A stretch of 64,000 nt of DNA from JAGDZR01 sp049115695 (GCA_049115695.1 JAGDZR010000013.1:156658-220657), one strand, 5' to 3'; shown: positions 26,600 through 35,870, counted from the first letter of the stretch. A program made the numbers and translations. The notes: generated by a model not told the origin, from the sequence alone.

Positions 26600-27229
26600 A
26601 TGAAAAGAGTTTTTTACTTAATGTTTGCGGTATTTTTTTTATTTGGTTGCAACAAGTATTACAGCCATGTGATTGAGGCTGATTACTCGTATGATGGGAA
26701 TTTTAACCGATACAAAACATACGATTTTGCCATTAATGCAAATTTTGATGGCACGGAGTTTCACAAGGAGCTAATCGAAAAGTACCTGGCTCAAAATCTC
26801 TCTTCCTGGGGATACAAGCGCAAAATAAAAAAACCGAATCTTGTTATTTTCTATTCTCTCTACACAGAGGATTTACGATTTCAGGGATACGATCAGCCCA
26901 GTTTTGAGAATTGGCTGAAATGGAATTTTCCAAATGGGATTGTTGCAGAAAGTGAGAGTGAAGATTCTGTTTTCAACGTTAGCGATTACCTAAAGGATAA
27001 TAATAGTTCCTCTGCTCGGGGCAATGCCAATTACGCATCAAAGAAATATCAACTAAAAGAAGGTACGCTGTTGATATCCCTTTACGATAGACGTATGGAC
27101 AAAACCATTTGGCAAGGATATGCATCTGGGGTAATTGGGAACGAGCAATTCGATAACGATCGCTTTATTCGTCATATCGTTATGCGGATTATGGACAAGT
27201 ACCGCGTACTCGCCGTTGGCACGATTTAG
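26600..27229 (+). CDS. DUF4136-family lipoprotein
   Basis: The 209-residue product has a lipoprotein signal with lipobox FFGC-like LFGC (Cys17). The mature part shows the DUF4136 pattern: a YKTYDFA segment near residue 45, a helix with EKYLAQNLSSWGY, a PNLVIFYSL strand and a C-terminal KTIWQGYASG followed by a helix ending in a short Arg/Ile-rich stretch. The family's function is unknown. It lies 46 bases downstream of the SGNH gene and may be part of that unit. Confidence 0.8.
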   Translation: MKRVFYLMFAVFFLFGCNKYYSHVIEADYSYDGNFNRYKTYDFAINANFDGTEFHKELIEKYLAQNLSSWGYKRKIKKPNLVIFYSLYTEDLRFQGYDQPSFENWLKWNFPNGIVAESESEDSVFNVSDYLKDNNSSSARGNANYASKKYQLKEGTLLISLYDRRMDKTIWQGYASGVIGNEQFDNDRFIRHIVMRIMDKYRVLAVGTI

Positions 27230-27255
27230 CCTTCTTAAACCTTTCAGATCGATTC

Positions 27256-28974
27256 TTAAACCACCTGGATGAAAAGACCGTCATCAGTTTTTTCTACTGA
27301 TGTCAGTTCAGCGTTACGTAAGCCCTTGACCGCTTTGTCCCATTTCTTGTTGCTCAACCCTGCCTTTTCTTTCAGGTCTCCAAGTTCCATTTTGCCAGCA
27401 GGCTTTAACAACTCAAAAACCAGTTTTTCATCATCATTCAATTCCACAACTGGGGCTTTTTTTTCAGGTCGCATTTGAGGAAAGAATAAAACATCCTGAA
27501 TAGAATTAGAGTTGGTCATAATCATGGTAAGTCGATCAATTCCAAGCCCAACCCCAGCCGTAGGAGGCATGCCATACTCCAGGGCACGAAGAAAATCCTC
27601 ATCCAAAGCCATGGCTTCTTCGTCACCTCGCTTAGCCAATTCAAGTTGATCTTCAAACCTCTCACGCTGGTCAACTGGATCATTTAATTCTGAATATGCG
27701 TTCATGATCTCTTTACCATTGCAGATCGCCTCAAATCGTTCAACCAGGCCTTCTTTTGAGCGGTGTTTTTTCGTAAGCGGTGACATTTCCTCAGGATAAT
27801 CCGTTATGAAAGTAGGCTGGATGAGTTGACCCTCACATTTTTCACCAAATATTTCATCAATGAGTTTTCCTTTACCCATGGTGTCATCAACCTCCACATA
27901 CAGTTTTTTAGCTGTTTCCCTCAACTGAGCTTCATTCATTTCTGAAATATCTATTCCCGTGAAATGTTGAATGGCTTCAAACATGGTGAAGCGCTTCCAG
28001 GGTCTTTTAAAATCAATGATATTGTCACCAACGGGTACTTTGGTATCACCATGTACATTGATGGCAATTTGCTCAACCAATTCTTCCATGAGATCCATCA
28101 TCCAGAAGTAATCTTTATATGCCACGTACAATTCCACTTGTGTAAATTCCGGATTGTGGAAACGAGACATCCCTTCATTACGGAAGTCTTTTGCAAATTC
28201 ATATACACCGTCAAATCCGCCGACAATCAATCTTTTGAGATAAAGCTCATTGGCAATTCTCAAATAAAGTGTCATGTCAAGCGTGTTGTGATGCGTCTTG
28301 AATGGCCTGGCAGCAGCACCGCCGTGAATGGGTTGTAAGATTGGAGTTTCTACCTCCAGGTAACCTTTATCGTTCAGATATTGCCGAATTGTATTCACCA
28401 ATATTGATCTTTTTCTAAATGTATCCTTGATTTGAGGGTTAACAATCAAATCAAGGTATCGCTGACGATATCGTTGCTCAGGATCCGTGAATGCATCCCA
28501 GGTTTTTTTATTCCCTTCATCATCTTCCGCCTCTTTGACAATTGGCAAAGGTCTCAATGATTTGGACAGGACGCACAGTTCGTTGACATGAATCGAAAGT
28601 TCACCAACCTGAGTTTTAAAGACGAAACCCTTAAGCCCGATGATGTCTCCAATGTCAAGTTTCTTTTTAAAAACCTCATTGTAGAGGCTTTTATCATCTC
28701 CGTCGCAAATGTCATCTCTACGCACGTAAATCTGAATGCGATCCGTGTCATCTTGAATTTCAGCAAATGAAGCTGAGCCCATGATTCTGCGACTCATCAA
28801 TCTGCCAGCAATGCTCACCGCTTTGAATCCATCGGGATTAGATTCAAAACCATCTTTGATAGCGGAAGCAGTAGTATTTACATCAAACAGAGCAGCTGGA
28901 TATGGATCCACGCCCATGTTCATGAGTTCTTCTCTTGCTTTGCGGCGTTGGACTTCTTGTTCGCTGAGTTGCAT
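27256..28974 (-). CDS. lysS: Lysyl-tRNA synthetase, class II
   Basis: Charges tRNA-Lys with lysine. The N-terminal OB-fold anticodon-binding domain (about 50-150) and the class II catalytic core with motif 2 FRNEGMSRFHNPEF and motif 3 GVGLGIDRLTM are clear. At 572 residues it exceeds the usual 500; the last 65 or so residues form an extra charged domain resembling a winged helix, seen in Bacteroidota LysS. It is downstream of the proline dehydrogenase gene with a five-base gap, so both share the promoter at 30169-30198. Confidence 0.97.
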   Translation of the reverse strand: MQLSEQEVQRRKAREELMNMGVDPYPAALFDVNTTASAIKDGFESNPDGFKAVSIAGRLMSRRIMGSASFAEIQDDTDRIQIYVRRDDICDGDDKSLYNEVFKKKLDIGDIIGLKGFVFKTQVGELSIHVNELCVLSKSLRPLPIVKEAEDDEGNKKTWDAFTDPEQRYRQRYLDLIVNPQIKDTFRKRSILVNTIRQYLNDKGYLEVETPILQPIHGGAAARPFKTHHNTLDMTLYLRIANELYLKRLIVGGFDGVYEFAKDFRNEGMSRFHNPEFTQVELYVAYKDYFWMMDLMEELVEQIAINVHGDTKVPVGDNIIDFKRPWKRFTMFEAIQHFTGIDISEMNEAQLRETAKKLYVEVDDTMGKGKLIDEIFGEKCEGQLIQPTFITDYPEEMSPLTKKHRSKEGLVERFEAICNGKEIMNAYSELNDPVDQRERFEDQLELAKRGDEEAMALDEDFLRALEYGMPPTAGVGLGIDRLTMIMTNSNSIQDVLFFPQMRPEKKAPVVELNDDEKLVFELLKPAGKMELGDLKEKAGLSNKKWDKAVKGLRNAELTSVEKTDDGLFIQVV

Positions 28975-28979
28975 TTAGT

Positions 28980-30140
28980 TTACTTTTTACGTCTTTTCAT
29001 TTCTGCCTGGATCAATGAAAACTGTCTGCCTGTTTGCCCAGCAATCGATGTGTTTTCGTTTGCTCTTCTAAACAAATAGGGCATTACCTTTTCCACAGGT
29101 CCATAGGGCACGTATTTGGCAACATTGTAACCTTCATCTGCTAGTTTGAAAGAAATATTGTCACTCATACCCAAAAGCTGCGCAAAGTAAACACGTTCAT
29201 CGCTTTTTTCAATCCCTTTTTGGGCCATCATTTCAGTTAAAAGTGCTGAAGACTGTTCATTATGGGTCCCAGCGCAGATTGAAAAAGTGTCAATGTGATC
29301 AATAGCATATTGCATGGCTGCATCGTAATCCCGATCCGTAGAAGCTTTATCTGGCTGAATAGGATCTGGATAATTCAATTCTTCTGCTCGTTCTCTTTCC
29401 TTCTCCATGTAAGCACCCCTTACAAGTTTTGCTCCGAAGAAACACCCAGCGTCAGTGATTTTTTTGTGGGCAGTTTTCATCATGTCCAGCGCCTCATGAC
29501 GGTAGAGCTGATATGTATTGTAGACCACAGGTCGTTCCTTGTTGTACTTGAGCATTAAGTCATAGGCGATTTGGTCTATCACGTCCTGAACCCACGAATC
29601 TTCTGCATCGATTAGAAATTTGATATGATTGTCATGGGCTGTTTTGGCAAGGCGATCAGCTCTTTCTTTGAACTTTTCAAACTGCTGTTGTTCTGTTAGC
29701 GATAGTTTTTGACCTGACTGGATTTTAGTCATAAGACTCATGGAGCCAATACCTGTAAACTTGGATACACAAAACGGGATGTGCTCATTATTCTTTGCGT
29801 AGACGGCACTTCTCACCAATTCCTCGATGGTGGAATCAAAGCTTTCTTCTGATTCTTGACCTTCTACTGAATAATCGAGGATCGTGTGCACTCGGAATTC
29901 ACCCAATTGATTGATGGTTTGAGCACAATCATTGATCGATTCACCCCCACAAAACTGATCGAATATGGTAGACTTGATCAGTCGTTTTACGGGAAGTTTC
30001 ACTTTCAGAGCAACACTTGTGAGGACTGTTCCTGTTTTGACCATCCATGGTTTTTTCATGGAAGAAAAAAGGAAATGGGTCTTGCGAAGATCGCTATCAC
30101 TTTTGGCTTTAAACGCAATAGCGGTATCATCAAAGGTCAT
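28980..30140 (-). CDS. Proline dehydrogenase
   Basis: FAD-dependent enzyme oxidising proline to pyrroline-5-carboxylate. The monofunctional form is used here: 386 residues from the ATG at 30140, which opens on the family start (MTFDDTAIAFKAKSD); an earlier start would add 38 unrelated residues and run through the promoter. Signature parts include FLIDAEDSW, GAKLVRGAYMEKER, CAGTHNEQS and the C-terminal RRANENTSIAGQ. The P5C dehydrogenase is not in the window. It leads an operon with lysS and is divergent from aroB. Confidence 0.93.
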   Translation of the reverse strand: MTFDDTAIAFKAKSDSDLRKTHFLFSSMKKPWMVKTGTVLTSVALKVKLPVKRLIKSTIFDQFCGGESINDCAQTINQLGEFRVHTILDYSVEGQESEESFDSTIEELVRSAVYAKNNEHIPFCVSKFTGIGSMSLMTKIQSGQKLSLTEQQQFEKFKERADRLAKTAHDNHIKFLIDAEDSWVQDVIDQIAYDLMLKYNKERPVVYNTYQLYRHEALDMMKTAHKKITDAGCFFGAKLVRGAYMEKERERAEELNYPDPIQPDKASTDRDYDAAMQYAIDHIDTFSICAGTHNEQSSALLTEMMAQKGIEKSDERVYFAQLLGMSDNISFKLADEGYNVAKYVPYGPVEKVMPYLFRRANENTSIAGQTGRQFSLIQAEMKRRKK

Positions 30141-30168
30141 ATGTTGTAACACTTTTGGGGTTTGATTG

Positions 30169-30198
30169 CAAAGATAACAATGGGGGATTTCAACCAAA
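30169..30198 (-). promoter_or_regulatory. Promoter of the proline dehydrogenase-lysS operon
   Basis: On the minus strand, TTTG (30198-30195), an 18-base spacer and TATCTTTG (30176-30169) match the Bacteroidota -33/-7 promoter. The -7 box is 28 bases before the ATG. Confidence 0.6.
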
Positions 30199-30214
30199 AA
30201 ATTGGAAAAGGGAC

Positions 30215-30222
30215 TATTTTCG
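30215..30222 (+). promoter_or_regulatory. Possible -7 box immediately before aroB
   Basis: TATTTTCG differs from TAnnTTTG at one base and ends exactly five bases before the ATG at 30228. No -33 element at standard distance. Confidence 0.3.
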
Positions 30223-30227
30223 CGATC

Positions 30228-31274
30228 ATGAGCAAATTGCCGTCCTATATTCACTTTACCAGCGAGCCTTCAAAAGTGCTTGCTGAGGTAATCGAAGAAC
30301 TTGAGCCAGATAAAATTGCGGTACTGGTAGACGAAAATACCAGGGAGCACTGCTTACCAAGAATTGAATTTTTGGAAGGTGCTGCTGTCATTGAAATCAG
30401 AAGTGGAGAAAGAGAAAAGAACCTCAGTACTTGTGATACGATCTGGACAGAAATGACCAGTCAGAAGTTTACCAGGAAGTCGGTACTTATCAATTTGGGA
30501 GGAGGTGTGATCGGTGATATGGGTGGATTTGCAGCATCCACCTACAAGCGTGGAATTAGATTCATTAACATGCCCACTACGCTGCTCTCACAGGTGGATG
30601 CCAGTATTGGGGGTAAGCTCGGAATTGACTTTAAAGGGCTTAAAAACCACATTGGGGTCTTTAATGATCCAAATGCTGTGATTCTTTGGGACGGATTTTT
30701 GGAGACATTGAGTTCACGAGAGTTGCGAAGCGGCTATGCCGAAGTGATCAAACATGGGCTGATTTGGGACCAGGAATACTGGCAGAGAACAGTGGATGCT
30801 GACTTTCCGGAAAAGGTAGACTGGCCCTACTTGTTACGAAGAAGTGTGGAGATCAAAGGTGAGGTGGTAAATGAAGATCCTTTAGAAAAAGGACTCAGGA
30901 AAATTTTGAATTTTGGACATACAATTGGTCACGCAGTTGAGACCTGGCACCTTGAGTCTGGCCGTGATATCCTGCATGGCGAGGCAGTCGCGGCAGGAAT
31001 GATAATGGAGGCCAAACTGTCTGAATTGCTGCGCATGTTGCCGAGCGAACAAACGGATAATCTAGCGCAATATCTTGTTAATATTTACGGTAAGATACAG
31101 GAGTTGCCAACCAATGAAGAGTTGTTCGAATTGATGGCTCAGGACAAAAAGAATGAAGGCACTAATATCATGTTCTCCCTTATCAACCAGATAGGTGAAT
31201 GTACGTATGATACGGCTGCCTCAGAAGGCCAGATCAGCTCAGCAATTGCTTATTACAGAGATTTCCCTAAATAA
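30228..31274 (+). CDS. aroB: 3-dehydroquinate synthase
   Basis: Second step of the shikimate pathway. The start at 30228 (MSKLPSYIHF) is preferred over one at 30162, which lies in the divergent promoter. NAD-binding GGGVIGDMGGFAAS, the substrate loop MPTTLLSQVDASIGGK and metal-binding HGEAVAAGM are all present; 348 residues is normal. It diverges from the proline dehydrogenase gene. aroA lies 223 bases downstream on the same strand, separated by a small minus-strand ORF whose end overlaps the last eight bases of aroB. Confidence 0.96.
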   Translation: MSKLPSYIHFTSEPSKVLAEVIEELEPDKIAVLVDENTREHCLPRIEFLEGAAVIEIRSGEREKNLSTCDTIWTEMTSQKFTRKSVLINLGGGVIGDMGGFAASTYKRGIRFINMPTTLLSQVDASIGGKLGIDFKGLKNHIGVFNDPNAVILWDGFLETLSSRELRSGYAEVIKHGLIWDQEYWQRTVDADFPEKVDWPYLLRRSVEIKGEVVNEDPLEKGLRKILNFGHTIGHAVETWHLESGRDILHGEAVAAGMIMEAKLSELLRMLPSEQTDNLAQYLVNIYGKIQELPTNEELFELMAQDKKNEGTNIMFSLINQIGECTYDTAASEGQISSAIAYYRDFPK

Positions 31275-31431
31275 ATAGGTTTTCTCGACCTTTCGTTGGT
31301 TCAGAATCAGACTTAACCATAGGTTTGCGGTCCGATTTGAGCAATTTGAAAGGATTAGTAAAGAATACTGTAATACCCCCAATGATGGAAGCAGCCAATA
31401 CGGTGAATAATGTTTTAGCTGTTGATGACAT
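31267..31431 (-). CDS. Small putative membrane protein (54 residues)
   Basis: The frame has an ATG at 31431 and 54 codons. Residues 6-25 are a likely membrane helix (AKTLFTVLAASIIGGITVFF), followed by a basic, Lys/Ser/Arg-rich cytoplasmic-type tail. It fills most of the gap between aroB and aroA and its stop overlaps the aroB end by eight bases. The composition and the position argue for a real gene, but no homology can be checked here. It could also be a chance ORF. Confidence 0.5.
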   Translation of the reverse strand: MSSTAKTLFTVLAASIIGGITVFFTNPFKLLKSDRKPMVKSDSEPTKGRENLFI

Positions 31432-31497
31432 AATCCAATAGACGTGTAATCATTAAATAGGGTTCCAATTCCTTAATTTTTTTTTGAACAAGAAATT

Positions 31498-32715
31498 ATG
31501 CAAAACACCTTAAGACACTTTGAAAAACAATTGTTAAACAAAGTGCAGTTGACATCATCAAAAAGTGAAAGCAACCGTGTGCTCATCATGAATGCCCTAT
31601 CTGGCAACCAGCTGAGTATTGAAAACTTGTCAAGTGCGCGTGATACACAGACGATGATGAGATTATTGTCCGAAAACGCTGACGTGTGGGATGTGTTGGA
31701 CGCTGGTACCACTATGCGCTTTTGTACCGCATATTTAGGTGTTAAAGGGGAAGGGCAGACAATCACCGGAACTGATCGGATGAAAGAGCGTCCAATTGGT
31801 TTGCTTGTAGATGCACTGAGGGTATTGGGTGCCAAAATTCAGTATCAGGAAAAGGAAGGATACCCACCTCTCAAAATTGAAAAAATCAGTCAATCTGATA
31901 CGAACAAGATTTCCATTCCGGGCAATATTTCAAGTCAGTTCATAAGTGCATTACTGATGATTGGGCCAATACTTCCTAACGGAATTGAACTTGAACTGAC
32001 AGGTGAAATTTTCAGCCGACCCTATATTGACATGACCCTGGGTTTAATGTCACATTTTGGGATAAAGCATGAGTGGGTGGACAATACAATTCTGATCACT
32101 CCACAGACTTATCAACCCAATCAGTATACGGTAGAAAGTGATTGGTCGGGAGCAAGCTATTGGTTTAGTCTAGCCGCAATCAAGGAGGCAGCTAAACTTG
32201 AACTGAAAGGGCTAAAAGCCGAAAGCTATCAGGGAGATCAGGAGATTGTATGGATCATGGAAAAGATGGGTGTTAAAACTCATTTTGAAGGAAATTCTGC
32301 TTTTTTGGAAAACACAGGAAAATGTGAATCCCGGATTGAAATCAATTTCAAAACCTGCCCGGATCTGGCTCAAACAGTAATGGTGACTGCCGCTGTGAAG
32401 GGTGTCACTTTGGAGATGACCGGTCTTGAGAGCCTTCGCATCAAAGAAACAGACAGGATAGCGGCAATGGCCGCTGAGCTTAAGAAAGTTGGAGCTGAGC
32501 TAATTGAGGAGTCTACAGGAAAATGGGTGATGAATCCCGGGCAATTACCGAAAGAGATCACACCAATTGAAACTTATGAGGATCATCGCATGGCGATGGC
32601 CTTTGCTCCAATTTGTGGTGTTAGCCAGATTACGATTCTCGAACCGGATGTAGTCCAAAAGTCTTATCCGGCTTTTTGGGATGATTTCTCATCTGTTGGG
32701 GTTGAAATAGCTTAA
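31498..32715 (+). CDS. aroA: 3-phosphoshikimate 1-carboxyvinyltransferase (EPSP synthase)
   Basis: Joins phosphoenolpyruvate to shikimate-3-phosphate. It shows DAGTTMRF in the N-terminal substrate site, the SQFISALL motif and the LRIKETDRI signature; the C-terminal Asp/His region EDHRMAMAFAP is intact. At 405 residues it is slightly shorter than E. coli AroA (427) mainly at the N-terminus, as is common in this phylum. It lies in the same shikimate neighbourhood as aroB. The FRG-domain gene follows after 31 bases. Confidence 0.95.
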   Translation: MQNTLRHFEKQLLNKVQLTSSKSESNRVLIMNALSGNQLSIENLSSARDTQTMMRLLSENADVWDVLDAGTTMRFCTAYLGVKGEGQTITGTDRMKERPIGLLVDALRVLGAKIQYQEKEGYPPLKIEKISQSDTNKISIPGNISSQFISALLMIGPILPNGIELELTGEIFSRPYIDMTLGLMSHFGIKHEWVDNTILITPQTYQPNQYTVESDWSGASYWFSLAAIKEAAKLELKGLKAESYQGDQEIVWIMEKMGVKTHFEGNSAFLENTGKCESRIEINFKTCPDLAQTVMVTAAVKGVTLEMTGLESLRIKETDRIAAMAAELKKVGAELIEESTGKWVMNPGQLPKEITPIETYEDHRMAMAFAPICGVSQITILEPDVVQKSYPAFWDDFSSVGVEIA

Positions 32716-32746
32716 GAATCTCTAATTTCATGGCAAAGGAATTTCC

Positions 32747-33526
32747 ATGACGATAGAGGTTAGTAGTTGGTCTGATTTACAGGACAAATTGTTTCATGAC
32801 ACGTGGAATGAAAAGATTGGAAGATTTAGATCCCAATATGCCTATAGAGGCATTGGATGTGCCTCATATGATCTGAGAACATCTCTTATCCGCCTTGGTG
32901 GCAATTATGGCGATCTCGAGAGACACATCATTCGTAATTTCAAAAAATACTCGTATGGTGATTTGGAAAAAGATGATTCCATCTGGCATCTTTTGTCTAT
33001 TGCCCAGCATCACGGTCTACCTACCCGGTTGTTAGACTGGACATTTTCTCCATATGTTGCGCTGCATTTTGCAACAGCAGACAATGCTCGTTTTGACGAG
33101 GATGGAGTGATATGGGCTGTGGACTACAAAAATGTTCACGCAAAGCTTCCCAATGTCCTGAGGACCACAAACAAGCGGGAAGGGTCGGATATTTTTACCG
33201 CCAATATGCTCGGATCAGCAATGAATAGTTTGGATGATTTTGATGAGCTCAAAGAGGTGGTTGTTTTTTTTGAACCGCCTTCAATAGATGCCAGAATAGT
33301 CAATCAGCATGCTTTGTTTTCTGTGATGAATAATCCTGAAAAAACAATAGATGCCTGGCTATTGGAAAGAAAGAGTATCAACTGGTTTAAGATCATCATT
33401 CCAGCTTCGTTGAAATGGGAAATACGTGATAAACTCGATCAGGCGAACATAACTGAACGTGTTTTGTTTCCGGGGTTGACCGGATTGTGCACCTGGCTGA
33501 AGCGCCAATATAGTCCGGTAGATTAA
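32747..33526 (+). CDS. FRG-domain protein
   Basis: The 259-residue protein consists almost wholly of an FRG domain: YRG (33-35), the diagnostic AQHHGLPTRLLDWT (86-99), SPYVALHFA and RIVNQHALFSV near the C-terminus. FRG genes occur singly in many genomes and are sometimes near mobile elements or defence genes; the biochemical role is unproven. Nothing around it suggests a defence island: aroA precedes it and a phosphopantetheinyl transferase gene converges on it with a four-base overlap. No signal peptide or membrane segment is visible. Confidence 0.87.
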   Translation: MTIEVSSWSDLQDKLFHDTWNEKIGRFRSQYAYRGIGCASYDLRTSLIRLGGNYGDLERHIIRNFKKYSYGDLEKDDSIWHLLSIAQHHGLPTRLLDWTFSPYVALHFATADNARFDEDGVIWAVDYKNVHAKLPNVLRTTNKREGSDIFTANMLGSAMNSLDDFDELKEVVVFFEPPSIDARIVNQHALFSVMNNPEKTIDAWLLERKSINWFKIIIPASLKWEIRDKLDQANITERVLFPGLTGLCTWLKRQYSPVD

Positions 33527-34125
33527 GTACTGTAGGCGAGCAGATGGTTGTAATAAACTTCCTCAATGCGTAAGTCATAAGTACGATTATCGGAATGCTT
33601 GATTAACAATCCAGTGGCCTTATTATTTCTTAAATCAACTTGTATTTCATCTTTGAAGCTCAATGATTTACGTCCATATATTTTGAATAGCACCTCCTTA
33701 CACATCCAGATTTTACAAAGGGCATTAATGTCGTTTTTATGCGCTAGTTCACTGGTATGAAGAAATTTGTGTTGAACATCTATCAATTTACTTCTCGGCC
33801 ACTCCAGATCTATTCCGGTAGGCGCATGAAGATTAATGATCGCAGCTGCTAATGGAAAGGAGTGAGTAATGGATATTTCTGCTTTTGAACCATTCAACAA
33901 AGGTTTTCCGGATTCGGTTTTGGTGATGCCTTGATACTTAATGCCAAATTGTTCGGTAAGGTGCCGTACCAGTATTCTGGTAACAATCCATTCAGAGATT
34001 TTATTGGGGTGTGTGCTGTTTGGGGTTTCTGAAACTAACTGCTCCAATTCGTCTTTGGTTTCAGTAATGTTCCAAATGGCATAGGCACTGGACTCACTTA
34101 TTCTCTTTGACAACAAAAAGGGCAT
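33523..34125 (-). CDS. 4'-phosphopantetheinyl transferase superfamily protein
   Basis: Transfers phosphopantetheine from CoA to a carrier protein. The signature residues of the Sfp type are present: ISITHS, the Mg-binding Asp and Glu in GIDLEWPRS and the WMCKE segment. At 200 residues it is in the Sfp/AcpT range. The cognate carrier (ACP or a peptide/ketide synthase) is not in the window. The start is divergent from the WD40 gene at 34172, and its stop codon shares bases with the FRG gene stop. Confidence 0.88.
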   Translation of the reverse strand: MPFLLSKRISESSAYAIWNITETKDELEQLVSETPNSTHPNKISEWIVTRILVRHLTEQFGIKYQGITKTESGKPLLNGSKAEISITHSFPLAAAIINLHAPTGIDLEWPRSKLIDVQHKFLHTSELAHKNDINALCKIWMCKEVLFKIYGRKSLSFKDEIQVDLRNNKATGLLIKHSDNRTYDLRIEEVYYNHLLAYST

Positions 34126-34171
34126 ATTCTATCAGAATGAATGCAATTGTAATAATTTTACCCGTTAATCC

Positions 34172-35083
34172 ATGAGTAGTCCCATGACAGTTGAGAAAGT
34201 GCATACCTACACAGGTCACAAGGACTGCTTGTACGTTATGCAGATTATCGATGAAAGTCGGTTGGTTTCTGCCGGAGCGGATGGAATGATCATACTCTGG
34301 GACCTTAAAAAGTTAACGGAAGGTCGGATGATTGCGCAGGTACCCACTTCAGTTTATGCTTTGGCATATGATAGCCAAAAAGATGAACTCGTAATTGGAC
34401 AAAACTTTGACGGAATCAGTGTGATTGGCGTGGATGACAAAGTAGAAAAGCATTCGCTGAGTTTTACTAAGTCTGCCATATTCGACATAAAACTGGATGA
34501 AAAATATGTATTTGCCGCTTGTGGTAATGGAGAGTTAGTGGTGATCGATAGAGCCAAATGGCAAATTGAGAAACGAGTCCAATTGTCCGAAAAAAGTGCT
34601 CGCACAATCGCCCTGAATGAGCAACACATTGCAGTAGGTTATAGCGATAATTATATCAGAATATTTGAAAGAGAATCCTTCAATTGCGTTCATGAATTTC
34701 GGGCTCATGACATATCCGTTTTCACCTTGCAATTTGATCCAACCGGCAGGTATTTGGTAAGTGGAAGCAGAGATGCTCAGATAAAAATTTGGGAGGTCCA
34801 AAACTATGAGTTGGTCAATGCCATATCCGCACATATGTATGCGATCAACCATCTGACTTTCAGTCCTGATCACCGGCATTTTGTATCTTGTAGCATGGAC
34901 AAGTCCATTAAGATATGGGATTCGAGTAGCTTTAAGCTCCAAAAAGTGATTGATAAGGCAAGGCATGCAGGGCATGGCACTTCTGTAAATAAATTGGCCT
35001 GGCTATCGTTTAAAAATTATTTGGTTTCCTGTAGCGATGATCGAACGATCTCAGTTTGGGATATAAATTTTGATAATCAATGA
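34172..35083 (+). CDS. WD40-repeat protein
   Basis: The 303-residue protein is built from about seven WD40 repeats with recognisable ends such as GMIILWDLKK, DAQIKIWEVQN, DKSIKIWDSS and DRTISVWDIN, forming a likely beta-propeller for protein contacts. No signal peptide is visible, so it is probably cytoplasmic. The stop overlaps the start of the DivIVA-domain gene (ATGA at 35080-35083), so the two are translationally coupled. Confidence 0.88.
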   Translation: MSSPMTVEKVHTYTGHKDCLYVMQIIDESRLVSAGADGMIILWDLKKLTEGRMIAQVPTSVYALAYDSQKDELVIGQNFDGISVIGVDDKVEKHSLSFTKSAIFDIKLDEKYVFAACGNGELVVIDRAKWQIEKRVQLSEKSARTIALNEQHIAVGYSDNYIRIFERESFNCVHEFRAHDISVFTLQFDPTGRYLVSGSRDAQIKIWEVQNYELVNAISAHMYAINHLTFSPDHRHFVSCSMDKSIKIWDSSSFKLQKVIDKARHAGHGTSVNKLAWLSFKNYLVSCSDDRTISVWDINFDNQ

Positions 35084-35868
35084 GAATTACACCATTAGAG
35101 ATAAGACAACAAAACTTTGAGAAAAAGCTCAGAGGATATGACAAGGATGAGGTCAACGCATTTTTAATGTCTCTGTCTACAGAATGGGAAAGAATTGTCG
35201 ATGAAAACAAAGAGCATAAAATCAGACTTGAGCAAGCAGAAGGGGAGGTCAAAAAACTGAGGGAAGTCGAGAGTTCATTGTTTAAAACACTCAAAACGGC
35301 AGAGGATACAGGAGCCAATCTCATAGATCAGGCAAATAAGGCAGCAGAGCTACACCTGAAAGAATCTGAAATGAATGCGGAAGCATTGCTCAGTGAGGCC
35401 AAGTCGAAAGCCAAGACCATCATTGAGGAGGCTGAATTGCAAGCGAAAGATTTGATCGTAGAAATGCAGGAGGCGATCAAAGATTTAGAGCAGAATTATC
35501 GAACTATTGAAAACCAAAGAAATACGGTCATTGATGAAATTCGTAATCTATCTGCGGACCTCATTGATCGACTAAATAGAACTACTCAGCAGCATAAGAA
35601 AATTGACCTGGAAGATCATCTAATGAAGGTGCGGAAGCTGGTGAGAGAATCTGAAGCACGAATCAACGAAACACAGCTATCAGCTCAGGCGGTTAGATCG
35701 CGCTCGATCCCAAAGGTATCCGACGATGATGAGGATGAAGCAAAAAAGAAACTCGCCGCATATATCCAATCGAAGAAGGAAGAAAAGGCGAAACCTGAAG
35801 TAAAGGTCGAGGAGGAGGATGAATCTTTGACAGGAAAAGGTTCATTTTTCGATCAAGTAGGCAATTGA
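35080..35868 (+). CDS. DivIVA-domain protein
   Basis: The N-terminus (ITPLEIRQQNFEKKLRGYDKDEVNAFL, in part residues 3-29) is a clear DivIVA domain, followed by a long coiled coil (about 35-200) and an acidic Lys/Glu-rich C-terminus. DivIVA-type proteins sense membrane curvature and organise poles or septa. In Bacteroidota their role is poorly known. The start overlaps the WD40 gene stop, and folB begins two bases after its stop. Confidence 0.88.
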   Translation: MRITPLEIRQQNFEKKLRGYDKDEVNAFLMSLSTEWERIVDENKEHKIRLEQAEGEVKKLREVESSLFKTLKTAEDTGANLIDQANKAAELHLKESEMNAEALLSEAKSKAKTIIEEAELQAKDLIVEMQEAIKDLEQNYRTIENQRNTVIDEIRNLSADLIDRLNRTTQQHKKIDLEDHLMKVRKLVRESEARINETQLSAQAVRSRSIPKVSDDDEDEAKKKLAAYIQSKKEEKAKPEVKVEEEDESLTGKGSFFDQVGN

Positions 35869-35870
35869 TC

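Noticed and set aside
34535..34975. 146-codon minus-strand frame within the WD40 gene
   Set aside because: Antisense to clear WD40 repeats; Cys/Tyr/Ile-rich composition typical of shadow frames.
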